NCBI RefSeq assembly: GCF_016599855.1
Contig: NZ_CP067041.1
Coordinates: 186,001 to 250,000 of the forward strand
DNA length: 64,000 bases
Direction: 5' to 3'
DNA from: Bradyrhizobium diazoefficiens
Lineage (GTDB): Bacteria; Pseudomonadota; Alphaproteobacteria; Rhizobiales; Xanthobacteraceae
Shown: piece by piece, positions 1-9,615 of the stretch
Position numbering within the stretch: the stretch's first letter is position 1
Layout: each line of letters starts with the position of its first letter
Made by a program: the position numbers and the translations under genes
Notes under the pieces: model-generated
What the model saw: only the letters and a program-made list of their open reading frames with translations
What the model was told of the DNA's origin: nothing
Databases searched by the model: none

Positions 1-97
1 ACGGCTGGCTAGGATCTGTGGCGCGACAGCGGAGCTCGCGCCGCCAAGAGCACAAAGCAGCTTGTCCCAGCCCGCATCTGATCCTAGCTAAGGTCTC
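1..97. other. left-edge stretch, no assigned gene
   Basis: Two plus-strand frames stay open from the window edge, one to a TAA at 89-91 and one to a TGA overlapping the hslU start. The 3' end of an upstream gene may therefore lie here, but the short peptides are not recognisable. In related bacteria hslV, and sometimes an acetyltransferase gene, precedes hslU; that is context and is not seen here. Confidence 0.3.
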
Positions 98-1402
98 ATG
101 ACAGACTTCTCTCCCCGCGAAATCGTTTCCGAACTCGACCGTTTCATCGTCGGCCAGGGCGACGCCAAGCGCGCCGTCTCGATCGCGCTGCGCAACCGCT
201 GGCGCCGGCAGCAGCTCACCGGCTCCTTGCGCGAGGAGGTGCTGCCGAAGAACATCCTGATGATCGGCCCGACCGGGGTCGGCAAGACGGAAATCGCGCG
301 GCGGCTCGCCAAGCTCGCGAACGCGCCGTTCCTGAAGGTCGAAGCAACAAAGTTCACCGAGGTCGGCTATGTCGGCCGTGACGTCGAGCAGATCGTGCGC
401 GATCTCGTCGAGGTCGCGATCGCCCAGGTGCGCGAGCGCAAGCGTAAGGACGTGCAGGCGCGGGCCCAGCTCGCCGCCGAAGAGCGCGTGCTCGATGCGC
501 TGGTTGGTGCCAATTCCAGCTCGGCCACCCGCGAGTCCTTCCGCAAGAAGCTGCGCGCCGGCGAGCTCAACGACAAGGAAATCGAGATCGAGACACAGTC
601 GTCCGGCGGCGGGCTTCCCATGTTCGAGATACCGGGCATGCCGGGCGCGCAGATGGGCGCGATCTCGATCGGCGACATCTTTGGCAAGATGGGCGGCCGC
701 AGCAAGACGCGGCGGCTGACGGTCGAAGGCTCGCACGAGATCCTCGTCAACGAAGAATCCGACAAACTGCTGGACACCGATCAGCTGACGCTGGAGGCGA
801 TCAGCGCGGTCGAGAACAACGGCATCGTGTTTCTGGACGAGATCGACAAGATCTGCGCCCGCGAGGGCCGCGTCGGCGGCGACGTCTCGCGCGAGGGCGT
901 GCAACGCGACCTGCTGCCGCTGATCGAGGGCACTACAGTCTCGACCAAGCACGGCGCGGTCAAGACCGATCACATCCTGTTCATCGCGTCCGGCGCCTTC
1001 CACGTCGCAAAGCCATCCGACCTGTTGCCGGAATTGCAGGGCCGCCTCCCGATCCGCGTCGAGTTGCAGGCGCTGAGCCGTGATGACATGCGGCGCATCC
1101 TGACCGAACCCGAAGCCTCGCTGATCAAGCAATATGTCGCGCTGATGCAGACCGAAGGCGTCACGCTCGACTTCACCGACAGTGCCGTCGACGCACTCGC
1201 CGACGTCGCCGTCGCCGTCAACTCCACCGTCGAGAACATCGGCGCGCGGCGGCTCCAGACAGTGATGGAGCGGGTGCTGGACGAGATTTCCTTCACCGCC
1301 CCCGACCGCAATGGCGAGACCGTCCGGATCGATGCCGATTTCGTGCAGAAGCACATCGGCGACCTCGCCAAGAACACCGATCTGAGCCGGTTTATTTTGT
1401 AA
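98..1402 (+). CDS. hslU: HslU, ATPase subunit of the HslVU protease
   Basis: A 434-residue AAA+ unfoldase that feeds substrates to the HslV peptidase in the cytoplasm. The Walker A motif GPTGVGKT lies at residues 57-64. A Walker B segment ([10 protein letters not shown]) follows the family-specific I domain at about residue 245. The conserved C-terminal tail ending DLSRFIL, which docks into HslV, is intact. Length and start match the family. An AAGG ribosome site sits four bases before the ATG. HslV itself would be outside the window on the left. The gene is followed 28 bp later by an unrelated membrane protein. Confidence 0.97.
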   Translation: MTDFSPREIVSELDRFIVGQGDAKRAVSIALRNRWRRQQLTGSLREEVLPKNILMIGPTGVGKTEIARRLAKLANAPFLKVEATKFTEVGYVGRDVEQIVRDLVEVAIAQVRERKRKDVQARAQLAAEERVLDALVGANSSSATRESFRKKLRAGELNDKEIEIETQSSGGGLPMFEIPGMPGAQMGAISIGDIFGKMGGRSKTRRLTVEGSHEILVNEESDKLLDTDQLTLEAISAVENNGIVFLDEIDKICAREGRVGGDVSREGVQRDLLPLIEGTTVSTKHGAVKTDHILFIASGAFHVAKPSDLLPELQGRLPIRVELQALSRDDMRRILTEPEASLIKQYVALMQTEGVTLDFTDSAVDALADVAVAVNSTVENIGARRLQTVMERVLDEISFTAPDRNGETVRIDADFVQKHIGDLAKNTDLSRFIL

Positions 1403-1430
1403 TTCTGGCCTGGCGCGCTATGGATGCGGC

Positions 1431-2555
1431 GTGACCGCACGCGTCCTGCAAAACCCCTGGCGATTCCTGCTCGCGATCAACGCGGCGGTGATCGCCGGCG
1501 TCTTCATTCACAAGATCCAGCTGCCGCCCTACGTCCCCTACATCCACCTGCTCGTCGACTACCATTTCGGCTTCATCAAGCGCGCGCTGATCGGGGCCAT
1601 CGTCGCACTGTTCACGGCGAAGGTGCCGGTCTGGCTGGTGTTCGCGCTCGGCGGGGCGACGTGGCTGGTGACCTCAGGGCTTTACGCAAAACTGTTTCAG
1701 AAGACATTCGGCTTCACGGCGAAGACGCTGCCGCTGTTCGTCTTCATCGCGGGCTCGCCGTTCTTCCTGAAGAATTTCATGCACACGCTCGGCCATTTCG
1801 ACATCTATGGCTGCGCGCTGGCGATCATCCTCCTGCTGATGCCGGCGGGCTCATTGCTATTCGTGGCAACGGCGGCGCTGTTCTCGATCATTCTCGTCCT
1901 AGTCCACCATATCCATCTGCTGATGTATGTGCCAACCATCATCACCATTGTCGTGACCAGGCACTATCTTGCTTACGGCCTCAACCGCACCAATCTCACC
2001 TTCGGCATTCTCGCGTTCATCCTGGTCTCAGCGCTATTTTTCGCAGCGCAATTCCTCGGGACGATGCCGATTCCGGAAGCGGATTTCGTCGCATATCTCA
2101 AGACGCGTATGGCCGATCCCTCGCGCACCGATCTGCTGCAATTCGCCTACATCTGGTACCAGCCGCTGGCGAAGGAAATTTCCGACACCTGGGCATGGCT
2201 GCCGCACAACAGCCTCGGCCTTCCCGTCTTCGCCCTGTTGATCTGGCTGCACACGCCGCTATGGCGCTATTTTGCGGAGCTCATCGGTGCACTGGCGAGC
2301 GAGACCCACCGCAGGCTTATCATCGCGGCACTGATCGGGATCAGCCTCGCCTATCTCGTGATGTTCGCGATGGTGTTCGACTATTCGCGCTGGATCTCGA
2401 ACTGGGCGGTCTGCATGGTCCTGATCCTGCACGCGGTGAAGATGCTGCCGGCCAGGAAAGAGACGCCGTTGATTCCGGCCAAGGACCAGAAGACCAACAT
2501 CTTCGGCCTGGCTCTCACGCTGATCCCACGCGTCGGAATCGTCCGCCCGTTTTAG
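1431..2555 (+). CDS. multi-pass membrane protein of unknown function
   Basis: A 374-residue hydrophobic protein with roughly eight to ten predicted membrane spans, the first at about residues 12-30. It uses a GTG start because no in-frame ATG exists near the 5' end. I do not recognise a family motif with certainty. The pattern of long hydrophobic helices with short polar loops resembles polytopic transferases or uncharacterised envelope proteins, but no catalytic residue can be named. It begins 28 bp after hslU, so co-transcription is possible. A longer competing frame (1424-2635) is Arg/Pro-rich and runs into the downstream repeat, so it is not the real gene. Confidence 0.7.
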   Translation: MTARVLQNPWRFLLAINAAVIAGVFIHKIQLPPYVPYIHLLVDYHFGFIKRALIGAIVALFTAKVPVWLVFALGGATWLVTSGLYAKLFQKTFGFTAKTLPLFVFIAGSPFFLKNFMHTLGHFDIYGCALAIILLLMPAGSLLFVATAALFSIILVLVHHIHLLMYVPTIITIVVTRHYLAYGLNRTNLTFGILAFILVSALFFAAQFLGTMPIPEADFVAYLKTRMADPSRTDLLQFAYIWYQPLAKEISDTWAWLPHNSLGLPVFALLIWLHTPLWRYFAELIGALASETHRRLIIAALIGISLAYLVMFAMVFDYSRWISNWAVCMVLILHAVKMLPARKETPLIPAKDQKTNIFGLALTLIPRVGIVRPF

Positions 2556-2562
2556 GAGGTGC

Positions 2563-2687
2563 GCTCCCTCTCCCGCTTGCGGGAGAGGGGTGGGGAGAGG
2601 GCTTTCTCCGCGAGCGAGAACCCCCAAGAGGATAAAGCCCTTACCCGCCGCGCTTCGCGCGACGGCCCCTCCCGCAAGCGGGAGAGG
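2563..2687. repeat. 125-bp intergenic palindromic repeat, copy 1
   Basis: A module bounded by the inverted pair CTCTCCCGCTTGCGGGAGAG at the left and its counterpart CTCCCGCAAGCGGGAG at the right. The middle contains GAGCGAGAACCCCCAAGAGGA. A nearly identical copy of the same length lies in reverse orientation at 34019-34143, and a shorter fragment is at 46105-46126. It fills the gap between the convergent membrane-protein and smr genes. On RNA each end would fold into a hairpin. Confidence 0.85.
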
Positions 2688-2716
2688 CAAGGGGAGCCCG
2701 GGGCTCCCTCGAACTC

Positions 2717-3307
2717 CTAACCTCTCGCCCGCCTGATCCGGACATAAAGCGCGCCCTCGCCGCCGTGGCCGATAGCTGCTTCCTCGAAGCCAACCACGAA
2801 AGCACGGAATTCCGGCAGGCTCAGCCATTCCGGCACCTGGCGGCGCAGCACGCCACTTTCGCCGCCGCTGCGGCCCTTGCCGGTGATGACCAGTACAAAC
2901 GTCAGCCCATCATGATGGGCACGGTGAAGGAAACCGGTTAGGGCGCGATGGGCGCGCGTCTGGGTCATGCCGTGCAGATCAAGCCGCGCCTCGATCTCGC
3001 TGCGACCGCGCGACAGCTTTGCCCGCTCGCGCTTGCCAAGCGGCGCAAGCGGCGGCATCGCCGGCTTTGATGGACGCGCGGTCGGCGCTTTAGCCAATGG
3101 CCTCTGCGGCGGCGCGGCGTTGGTAACCGGCGCAGCAGCCGAAGGCTCCGTGCGCGGTGCGGTGGGCACCCTGCTAGCGCGATGCTTCCGCAGCGGCTTG
3201 ACCTGTTTTGCAACGAGCTCCCACAACTCGCGGTCTTCCTCGGTGAGCGCACGGCGACGCGGCGAGGGACGCGGCTCCAGCACGGGCGGACGGGACGATC
3301 GCTTCAT
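2717..3307 (-). CDS. Smr-domain protein
   Basis: A 196-residue protein. Residues 1-100 are a basic, Pro/Ala-rich low-complexity region. An Smr (small MutS-related) domain covers about residues 105-195, with the signatures LDLHGMTQ and VLVITGKG. Smr domains are nicking or RNA-acting endonuclease folds; the substrate of this stand-alone form is not known. The start ATG overlaps the mltA stop (ATGA, 3304-3307), so the two are translationally coupled. The gene is last in the timA-mltA-smr operon, an arrangement conserved in alphaproteobacteria. Confidence 0.9.
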   Translation of the reverse strand: MKRSSRPPVLEPRPSPRRRALTEEDRELWELVAKQVKPLRKHRASRVPTAPRTEPSAAAPVTNAAPPQRPLAKAPTARPSKPAMPPLAPLGKRERAKLSRGRSEIEARLDLHGMTQTRAHRALTGFLHRAHHDGLTFVLVITGKGRSGGESGVLRRQVPEWLSLPEFRAFVVGFEEAAIGHGGEGALYVRIRRARG

Positions 3308-4806
3308 TGCTGATAGGAACGACTTTTCATGTGCCGGCGCGGTTCGCGGACAGGCTCTATCACTGGACGCGGCGCGGGCAACGGCACCGGGCCTGCGATG
3401 GCGACGGTCTCGCCCTTCGCCGGGTCCTTGGTGGAATCAGTCTGCGGAAACAGTTTTGCGATCTTCTCCGACGGCCGTGGATCCGGCACCGGCAGCCGCG
3501 CCGCCCGGACACTCGGATCGAGGCTCTTCGGCACCAACATGACAAAATGCATGGGATGACGCAGCCGGCCCGAGACGCGGCCGGCATCGGCGCCCGCGCC
3601 AAAATAGAGATCGGCGCGCGCGGGGCCGATGATGGCCGAGCCGGTGTCCTGCGCGATCATCAGGCGATGGAACGGGGTCTTGGCGCGGTCGGATTCGATC
3701 GGCAGCTCGCCCTCGATGAAGAACGGCGTGCCGTAGACGTGGAGCGATTTATCGACCGCGATCGAACGGCCGGCGGTCAGCGGGATGCCTTGCGCGCCGA
3801 CCGCCTCGTCCTTGTCGGACAGATTGACGTCGTGGAAGAAGATATAGGAGCGGTTCTGGCGCCGCAGCTCCTTCGCACCGTCAGGGTTCTGCGCCATCCA
3901 CTCCCTGATCTTCTGCATCGACATCTCTTCCTTCGGGATGATGCCGCGCTCGATCAGGACACGCCCGACGGCCGTATAGGGATAGCCGTTGTAGGAATCG
4001 TAGTTGAGCCGGATCGTGCCGCCATCGTCGAATTTGATTCGTGCCGAACCCTGGATCTGGGCAAACAGAAGATCGGTCGGGTCCTTCAGCCAGGCGATTT
4101 CGAGGCCACGGCCGGCGATCTTGCCGTCCTCGATCTCGCCGCGATCGTAATAGGGCACGAGCTTGCGGCGGCCGATCTTGCGATAGACCGGTCCCTTGTT
4201 GGGCAGGCTGACCGACGCCTGATTGAATCCGCGCACGAACAGGTTCGAGGGGCGGCGATAGACCGGGACATTGTAGACATCGGTCTGCGTGCGCGATCCC
4301 TCCAGCACCGGCTCGTAATAGCCGGTCACAAAACCATCGGGCTCGCCGAGGCGCGAGATGCGCAGCGGCGAAAAATTCTCCTCGAAGAAGGTCTTTGCCT
4401 TGGCATCGTCGGTCGGCTCCAGCGATTTGGCGGCCCGGCAGGGTTCGCTCAACGAGCCGCCCAAAGCCCTTGGCTCGGGAGTGCCGGTCTGCGCATTGAT
4501 CGAGCGGCAGCTGGCGCGAAAGGTCTTGTACGCCGCGAGATGATCGTCGTCGCCCCAGCCCTTCACGTCGGCCCAGGCCAGCGGCAGATATTGCGCGCCG
4601 GGAATCTCGAGCGGGAGCGGGAACCGGGGATAGGGCAAAGGCCGCGGAGGGATCACAGCCAGTTCGGGAGGGTGATGGTGATGGCTGCGGTAATGGCGCC
4701 GCGCAGCCTCGGCGCCAAGCGAAAACGAAGCCAGCACGACGAGACCAGCGCAAAGCGCCGTCGCGCTGTTCTTCAGGAAACCCTTAATTCGCGCTTCCGG
4801 TGCCAA
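3304..4806 (-). CDS. mltA: MltA, membrane-bound lytic murein transglycosylase A
   Basis: A 500-residue peptidoglycan lytic transglycosylase acting in the periplasm. A basic N-terminus and hydrophobic segment (about residues 12-33) form a signal peptide, without a clear lipobox. The MltA barrel covers the centre. The 3D domain near residues 385-410 reads QDTGSAIIGPARADLYFG, and its Asp is the expected catalytic acid. A His-rich patch (SHHHH) follows the signal, and the C-terminus is Pro-rich. The start is TTG at 4806 with GGAAG just upstream, overlapping the end of timA by 23 bp. Confidence 0.93.
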   Translation of the reverse strand: MAPEARIKGFLKNSATALCAGLVVLASFSLGAEAARRHYRSHHHHPPELAVIPPRPLPYPRFPLPLEIPGAQYLPLAWADVKGWGDDDHLAAYKTFRASCRSINAQTGTPEPRALGGSLSEPCRAAKSLEPTDDAKAKTFFEENFSPLRISRLGEPDGFVTGYYEPVLEGSRTQTDVYNVPVYRRPSNLFVRGFNQASVSLPNKGPVYRKIGRRKLVPYYDRGEIEDGKIAGRGLEIAWLKDPTDLLFAQIQGSARIKFDDGGTIRLNYDSYNGYPYTAVGRVLIERGIIPKEEMSMQKIREWMAQNPDGAKELRRQNRSYIFFHDVNLSDKDEAVGAQGIPLTAGRSIAVDKSLHVYGTPFFIEGELPIESDRAKTPFHRLMIAQDTGSAIIGPARADLYFGAGADAGRVSGRLRHPMHFVMLVPKSLDPSVRAARLPVPDPRPSEKIAKLFPQTDSTKDPAKGETVAIAGPVPLPAPRPVIEPVREPRRHMKSRSYQQ

Positions 4807-5488
4807 CCAGCTTCCAGTTCGGATCGCGAGAGGTGGTATCGCGGGCGAAAGTCCAGATGTCGGTGATGTCGGCGACCTTGTCGGGGTTGCCGTCGACGAT
4901 GTTGCCGGCCTTGTCGCGGGTGACCGAGATCATCTGCGAGACGAAACGCACGGTGAGTTGCGCGGTGCGATCGCGCAGCTCGGCGCCGACCAACTCGGCT
5001 TTGTCGATCGAGACGAAACGGGTTTCGGTCTTCTGGTCGTTCTTCTCGCGGTCCTTGATGGCGGCATCGAAGCTTTCATAGACCTCCGAGGACAAGAGGT
5101 CGCGCAACGCGCGGCGGTCGCCATTGGCAAAGGCCAGCACGATCATCTCATAGGCGCCGCGGGCGCCCGAGAGGAAATGGCGCGGGTCGAAGGTGGGATC
5201 CCTGTCGACGATGGCGTCGAGACCCTGGCCGAGTGCGGTGCCAGGCTCGGTCAGGCCCTTCCAACGGTCGGAGGGCGGGCTCGCCTCTGCCGTCGGTGCC
5301 GACGGCGGCTGGTCGATCACCTTGCCCGGCATGGTCACGACGTTCTTGTCCGGCGCGCCCCCGAGCGCGTTGCGAGCCGTGCGGTCGAACGGCGGCCGCT
5401 CACTGCCGGTCCGCTGCCCCAGCACGCTGCGCAGCCGCAGGAAGATAAAGACCGCCAGCGCAAGGAAGATGATGGTGTAGATGTCCAC
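4784..5488 (-). CDS. Tim44-domain protein (TimA-like)
   Basis: A 234-residue inner-membrane-anchored protein. A single hydrophobic helix lies at residues 3-20. A Pro/Ala-rich linker follows, then a Tim44-like domain from about residue 90 to the end. In mitochondria this fold belongs to the TIM23 import motor. Bacterial TimA relatives are thought to act in envelope or protein quality functions, but the job is not settled. It has a GTG start and is first in a minus-strand operon with mltA and smr. Its promoter should lie in 5489-5700. Confidence 0.88.
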   Translation of the reverse strand: MDIYTIIFLALAVFIFLRLRSVLGQRTGSERPPFDRTARNALGGAPDKNVVTMPGKVIDQPPSAPTAEASPPSDRWKGLTEPGTALGQGLDAIVDRDPTFDPRHFLSGARGAYEMIVLAFANGDRRALRDLLSSEVYESFDAAIKDREKNDQKTETRFVSIDKAELVGAELRDRTAQLTVRFVSQMISVTRDKAGNIVDGNPDKVADITDIWTFARDTTSRDPNWKLVGTGSAN

Positions 5489-5897
5489 GTCGTATCGCTT
5501 TCTGGTCTTTACTCAGGTCTTCTTTGGGGTCACTGCCGGGAAAATCAATCCGGCCAGTAGACCGTTCCATACCGGAACGGCAAGATGACATCACCATTTT
5601 AGGCCCGCGCGTCACGTCCGCCGGATGTAGGCACGAAATCATGCCCGGCCAATGGCGCCTTTTGGCACAGCAGGAAGTGTAGCGCGTTTTATCCTTAAGG
5701 GGAAACCCGATCCTGGCCGGAAATCGCGCATCTTCAAACGTTTAACGTGTGATTTCGTGTCCCGGGTGGGTCAAACGTCCCAATTATGGGCGCGGCCCGG
5801 ATCGACCCTCCGGCGGCCTTCGTCCTTGTGGAATGAGGCGGCCCTATGTTAGCCAACCGCCGCGAAATTCAGCCCAATCGGGTAAGGAGACACTTCG
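5489..5897. other. divergent intergenic region, timA / secB
   Basis: 409 bp carrying the promoters of timA (minus) and secB (plus). A 66-codon plus-strand frame at 5652-5852 has no ribosome site and a basic, low-complexity product, so I do not call it a gene. No strong operator, hairpin or RNA gene was seen. The stretch 5690-5780 is slightly AT-richer than its surroundings. Confidence 0.5.
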
Positions 5898-6383
5898 ATG
5901 ACAAACGGTAACGGCACCCCTCCCGAGGCGGCCCAGGCTCCCCAGCTCAACGTGCTGGCGCAATATACCAAGGACCTCTCGTTCGAAAATCCGAACGCAC
6001 CGACCTCGCTCCAGCCGCAGAGCCAGCCGCCCCAGATCAACATCCAGATCAATGTCAGCGCCAATAATCTCAGCGAAACCGAGTTCGAGGTGACGCTGTC
6101 GGTCGAGGGCAAGGCCGAGACCGCGGGCAAGATCATGTTCTCGTTCGAGCTCGCCTATGCCGGCGTGTTCCGAATCGCCAACGTGCCGAAGGAGAATCTG
6201 CACCCGCTGGTCATGATCGAATGCCCGCGCCTGCTGTTCCCGTTCGCCCGCGAGATCATCGCGACCGCCGTGCGCGACGGCGGGTTCCCGCCGCTGATGC
6301 TGGACCCGGTCGATTTCGTCGGTCTCTATCGCCAGAACATGGAGCGGCAGATGGCCGCTCAGCAGCCGGCGGGTCAGGCTTAA
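5898..6383 (+). CDS. secB: SecB, protein-export chaperone
   Basis: A 161-residue cytoplasmic tetrameric chaperone that keeps preproteins unfolded and delivers them to SecA. The conserved core runs from [15 protein letters not shown] through the beta strands ([10 protein letters not shown]) to the [15 protein letters not shown] motif. The Pro/Gln-rich tails are normal for alphaproteobacteria. A strong AAGGAG lies eight bases before the ATG. It is convergent with dnaQ, and the two stop codons overlap by four bases (6380-6383). Confidence 0.97.
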   Translation: MTNGNGTPPEAAQAPQLNVLAQYTKDLSFENPNAPTSLQPQSQPPQINIQINVSANNLSETEFEVTLSVEGKAETAGKIMFSFELAYAGVFRIANVPKENLHPLVMIECPRLLFPFAREIIATAVRDGGFPPLMLDPVDFVGLYRQNMERQMAAQQPAGQA

Positions 6384-7093
6384 CCGGCCGGAGGAGCGGC
6401 GGGAGCGAGCAAGAACTCGTTCCAGATCGCCTTGTCGCCGAGCGTTGCGATGAAAGCCCGATGGGCCTCGCGCTCGGCGTCTGACACCCGCGGCGCAAGC
6501 GGTACCAGCCGCTGCCGCCGCGGCGCATCGCCGACATTGACGCGAATCTCCTGGGCTTCCGAAGCCAGCGACAGCTGCGACTGCCGCGCCCCGACCAGAT
6601 CGACATAGACTTCGGCCAGCAACTCGGCGTCGAGCAACGCGCCGTGTTTGGTGCGGCGTGAATTGTCGATCGAATAGCGCGAACAGAGATCGTCGAGCCG
6701 ATTGGACACACCGGGATGCTTGCGTCGCGCCAGCAGCAGCGTATCGACCAGCCGCTCGCGCGGAACCGCAGCGCGCTTGATCCGGTCGAGCTCGGCATTG
6801 ATGAAGCTGATGTCGAACGAGGCGTTGTGGATCACCAGCGGCGCGTCGCCGATGAATTCGAGAAACTCGTCGACGACCTCGTGGAACAACGGCTTGGTCG
6901 AGAGAAACTCGGCCGAGAGCCCGTGCACGGCGAACGCCTCTGCCGGCATGTCTCTTTCAGGATTGATGTAGACGTGAAACGTCTGTCCCGTCGGCATGCG
7001 GTTGAACATCTCGACGCAGCCGATTTCGACCAGGCGATCGCCGCGCAGGGGATCGAGGCCGGTTGTTTCGGTGTCGAGAACGATTTCACGCAT
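6380..7093 (-). CDS. dnaQ: DnaQ, DNA polymerase III epsilon subunit
   Basis: A 237-residue 3'-5' proofreading exonuclease. All three Exo motifs are present: LDTETTGLD at residues 5-13, [11 protein letters not shown] near 95, and [14 protein letters not shown] near 155. The C-terminal tail that contacts the polymerase alpha subunit is present. I start at the ATG at 7093 ([12 protein letters not shown]), because the open frame continues upstream only through coaE in another register. It lies 28 bp after coaE in the same operon. Confidence 0.95.
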   Translation of the reverse strand: MREIVLDTETTGLDPLRGDRLVEIGCVEMFNRMPTGQTFHVYINPERDMPAEAFAVHGLSAEFLSTKPLFHEVVDEFLEFIGDAPLVIHNASFDISFINAELDRIKRAAVPRERLVDTLLLARRKHPGVSNRLDDLCSRYSIDNSRRTKHGALLDAELLAEVYVDLVGARQSQLSLASEAQEIRVNVGDAPRRQRLVPLAPRVSDAEREAHRAFIATLGDKAIWNEFLLAPAAPPAG

Positions 7094-7121
7094 GATTTGG
7101 GACGCCGTATGAGGCGGCGAA

Positions 7122-7721
7122 TCAGGCCCGCCGCTGCGGCATGTTAACGACCTCGGAGAGAATGTGCGCGATTTGCGCACGCACCGGCTCGAGTCCGTGC
7201 GACGTATCCACCACGAAATCAGCCCGCTTGCGCTTTTCGGCGTCGGGCGTCTGCTTGGCGATGATGGCATCGAGCTTGGCCTCGTCCATGGTGCCGCGCG
7301 CCAGCACGCGCTCGCGCTGAAGTTCCGGCGAGGTCGATACCACGACCACGGCGTCGACGCGCTTTTCTCCGCCAGTCTCGAACAGCAGCGGGATGTCGAG
7401 AACCACGACCGGTATCTTGGCCGCTTCCGCATCGGCAAAGAATTTTTGCCGGGAGGCGCCGAGCATGGGATGGACGATCTGCTCGAGCTGCTTGATCGCG
7501 GCGGGGTCGTGCACCACGCGCGCCGACAGTTTTTGCCGGTCGACCTTGCCGTTTGCGGTGGTGCCGGGGAAGGCGGCCTCGATCGCAGGCGCGGCTTCGC
7601 CTTCATAGAGCTGATGGACGGCCGCATCGGCGTCGTAGACGGGAACGCCGGCCTCCGCGAACAATTTCGCGGTGGTGGATTTGCCCATCCCGATCGAGCC
7701 GGTCAGTCCGAGAATCCGCAT
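7122..7721 (-). CDS. coaE: CoaE, dephospho-CoA kinase
   Basis: A 199-residue enzyme for the last step of coenzyme A synthesis, phosphorylation of dephospho-CoA by ATP. The P-loop GSIGMGKS sits at residues 8-15. The conserved [10 protein letters not shown] and HP segments and the DIPLLFE motif follow. Length is typical. It sits 22 bp after maf. In many other alphaproteobacteria aroE lies between maf and coaE; there is no room for it here. Confidence 0.95.
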   Translation of the reverse strand: MRILGLTGSIGMGKSTTAKLFAEAGVPVYDADAAVHQLYEGEAAPAIEAAFPGTTANGKVDRQKLSARVVHDPAAIKQLEQIVHPMLGASRQKFFADAEAAKIPVVVLDIPLLFETGGEKRVDAVVVVSTSPELQRERVLARGTMDEAKLDAIIAKQTPDAEKRKRADFVVDTSHGLEPVRAQIAHILSEVVNMPQRRA

Positions 7722-7743
7722 CAGCGCAAACCATCCCTGTCAG

Positions 7744-8352
7744 TCAGACCGCAACTAGCTGTTCGCTTCGCAGGAACGCAAGCAGCGGCAGCAGCGGCAG
7801 GCCGAGAATGGTGAAATGGTCGCCCTCGATGCGCTCGAACAGATGGATGCCGAGGCCTTCAAGCTGATAGGCGCCGACGCTTCTGGTCACGGCATCGCCG
7901 GCGGCGCCGAGATAGGCTGAAAGCTCGGCCTCGGACATCTGCCGCATCGTCATGCGGGCGACCGACACATCCTCGAAAACAATCTTGCCGTCATGCGCCA
8001 CCGCGACGGCGGAATTCAGCTCGTGGCTGTGGCCGGCGAGATCGCGCAGCTGCGCCAGCGCCTGTGCGCGGCCCGTGGGCTTGTTGAAGAGCCGATCGCC
8101 CAGCGCCAGCGTCTGGTCGGCACCGATCACATAGTTTCCGGGACGATTGACCGAGACCGCCTTGGCCTTTTCGCGCGCCAGCAACAAGCCGATCTCGCGC
8201 GGGTTTGAAAGTTTTGACGCGGCCTGAATGCCGCGTTCATCGATGTCAGCGGTAACAGCCTCGAATTCGAGCCCGGCATTCGCCAGCAGCATTTTGCGCG
8301 CGCTGCTCTGCGAGGCCAGGATCAACGGAGATGTGCCGCGCCACAGACCCAT
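7744..8352 (-). CDS. Maf-family nucleotide pyrophosphatase
   Basis: A 202-residue house-cleaning nucleotide pyrophosphatase. The N-terminal signature LILASQSSARKMLL and the GADQTLALGDRLFNKP segment identify the Maf/HAM1-like fold. The sequence is closer to the YceF type (7-methyl-GTP) than to YhdE, but the choice is inference. The gene lies nine bp after PPSR and before coaE in a minus-strand operon. Confidence 0.9.
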   Translation of the reverse strand: MGLWRGTSPLILASQSSARKMLLANAGLEFEAVTADIDERGIQAASKLSNPREIGLLLAREKAKAVSVNRPGNYVIGADQTLALGDRLFNKPTGRAQALAQLRDLAGHSHELNSAVAVAHDGKIVFEDVSVARMTMRQMSEAELSAYLGAAGDAVTRSVGAYQLEGLGIHLFERIEGDHFTILGLPLLPLLAFLRSEQLVAV

Positions 8353-8361
8353 TTTCGAAGC

Positions 8362-9201
8362 CTATTCCGACGGCCGATGGCGCTGGCGATCGCTGTAAAG
8401 CTTCATGATCGCCGCCGCGGTTTCCTCAATCGAGCGCCGCGTCACATCCAGCAGCGGCCAATCGTGCTTGGCGCTCAGCTTGCGCGCAAACGCGACCTCC
8501 TCGGTCACCGACTGCCTGTCGGTATACGTGTCGCTGCCGGATTCGGCACCCATCGAGAGCAGGCGGTTCTGGCGGATCTGGATCAGGCGTTCCGGTGTCG
8601 CATGCAGGCTGACGACCAGCGGCCGGGTCAGCGTCTCCAATTGCGCCGGCACGGGAATGCCCGGCACCAGCGGCACGTTGGCGGTGCGGATGCCGCGATT
8701 GGCGAGATAGATCGACGTCGGCGTTTTCGAGGTGCGGGACACGCCGACCAGGACGACGTCGGCCTCCTCAAGCCCTTCGACGTGCTGGCCGTCATCGTGG
8801 ATCATCGTGTAGTTCAGCGCGTCGATGCGCTTGAAATATTCGGCGTTTAGCACGTGCTGCGCGCCGACGCGGCCGGTGGTCGCAGCGCCAAGATAGGCTT
8901 CAAACAATTGCATGACCGGGCCGATGATCGAGAGGCTCGGAACATTGATCGCCTTGCATTTGTCCTCGAGCCTGGAGACCAGATCCTTCTCCAGCAACGT
9001 GAACAGCACGATGCCCGGCGCTTCCTCGATCTCGTCGAGTACGCGGTCGAGCTGCTTCTGGCTGCGCACCAGCGGATAGACATGCTCGACCGGCGTGACG
9101 TTGGCGTACTGCGCAGCGACGGCGCGCGCGACCGTGATCAGGGTCTCGCCGGTGGAGTCGGAGACGAGGTGCAGATGGAAATAATTGTTCGAGGTCGGCA
9201 C
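8362..9201 (-). CDS. PPSR, bifunctional kinase/pyrophosphorylase regulating PEP synthase or PPDK
   Basis: A 279-residue DUF299 protein. These use ADP to phosphorylate, and phosphate to dephosphorylate, a Thr in PEP synthetase or pyruvate phosphate dikinase. The N-terminal signature [13 protein letters not shown] and the P-loop-like [11 protein letters not shown] near residue 153 are both present. The start is GTG at 9201, preceded by AAAGAG. It is first in the PPSR-maf-coaE-dnaQ operon and borders the predicted replication origin. Which target enzyme it controls cannot be read from this window. Confidence 0.93.
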   Translation of the reverse strand: MPTSNNYFHLHLVSDSTGETLITVARAVAAQYANVTPVEHVYPLVRSQKQLDRVLDEIEEAPGIVLFTLLEKDLVSRLEDKCKAINVPSLSIIGPVMQLFEAYLGAATTGRVGAQHVLNAEYFKRIDALNYTMIHDDGQHVEGLEEADVVLVGVSRTSKTPTSIYLANRGIRTANVPLVPGIPVPAQLETLTRPLVVSLHATPERLIQIRQNRLLSMGAESGSDTYTDRQSVTEEVAFARKLSAKHDWPLLDVTRRSIEETAAAIMKLYSDRQRHRPSE

Positions 9202-9534
9202 AAAAACTCTTTGTATGGAGGCGGTGTGGTTTGTGGATTTCTGTGGACCTTAACGCCTCGGAAAGGGTTGTGCGACACCAGGGGCGGGACAAGTGCCAAT
9301 TTTCTTCACACCACTGCCCATCGGAACAAGTCCGACGCCCTGCCGAGCGGAAAACGGGATTGCGCGGACAACGCCCTTGATAATCTGCCGACAGAAACGC
9401 GCAAGTCTTTGAAGCTGGCTGGCTTATTGCGAGCCGCCAGAGCTATCCGGGATATGTTGATGGATGTGAACAAGCGCAGGTAAACCAGCGGATGGAATTG
9501 CATGAGTCCAATCCACGGTCACATAGACTCAAAC

Positions 9535-9563
9535 CTTAAGAATCTAAGATTCTTAGATTTAAG
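9535..9563. repeat. AT-rich palindrome with two GANTC sites
   Basis: A 29-bp near-perfect palindrome. Arms of nine bases, AATCTAAGA and TCTTAGATT, flank a single T, and CTTAAG on the left faces TAAG on the right. It contains GAATC (9540-9544) and GATTC (9548-9552). It is far AT-richer than its GC-rich surroundings and is the best candidate for a duplex-unwinding or regulatory element in the origin region. Confidence 0.8.
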
Positions 9564-9600
9564 AGGAGCGCTACGGACGGATATGTGTGCAGGTGAGACC

Positions 9601-9615
9601 TTAACGAGTTCTTAC
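9601..9615 (+). promoter_or_regulatory. CtrA-box-like site near hemJ and the predicted origin
   Basis: TTAA-CGAGTTC-TTAC differs by one base from the CtrA consensus TTAA-N7-TTAA. It lies 38 bp before hemJ, inside the predicted origin. CtrA represses replication initiation by binding the origin in Caulobacter. Functional binding here is inference. Confidence 0.4.

Noticed and set aside
1424..2635. 403-codon plus-strand frame overlapping the hydrophobic membrane protein
   Set aside because: Product is Arg/Pro/His-rich with no membrane pattern and ends in the palindromic repeat; the frame starting at 1431 gives a coherent hydrophobic protein.
3307..4866. 519-codon frame antisense to mltA
   Set aside because: High-GC shadow of mltA; composition is Arg/Asp/Gly-rich and no family is visible.
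5652..5852. 66-codon frame between timA and secB
   Set aside because: No ribosome site, basic low-complexity product, and it occupies the space needed for the secB promoter.
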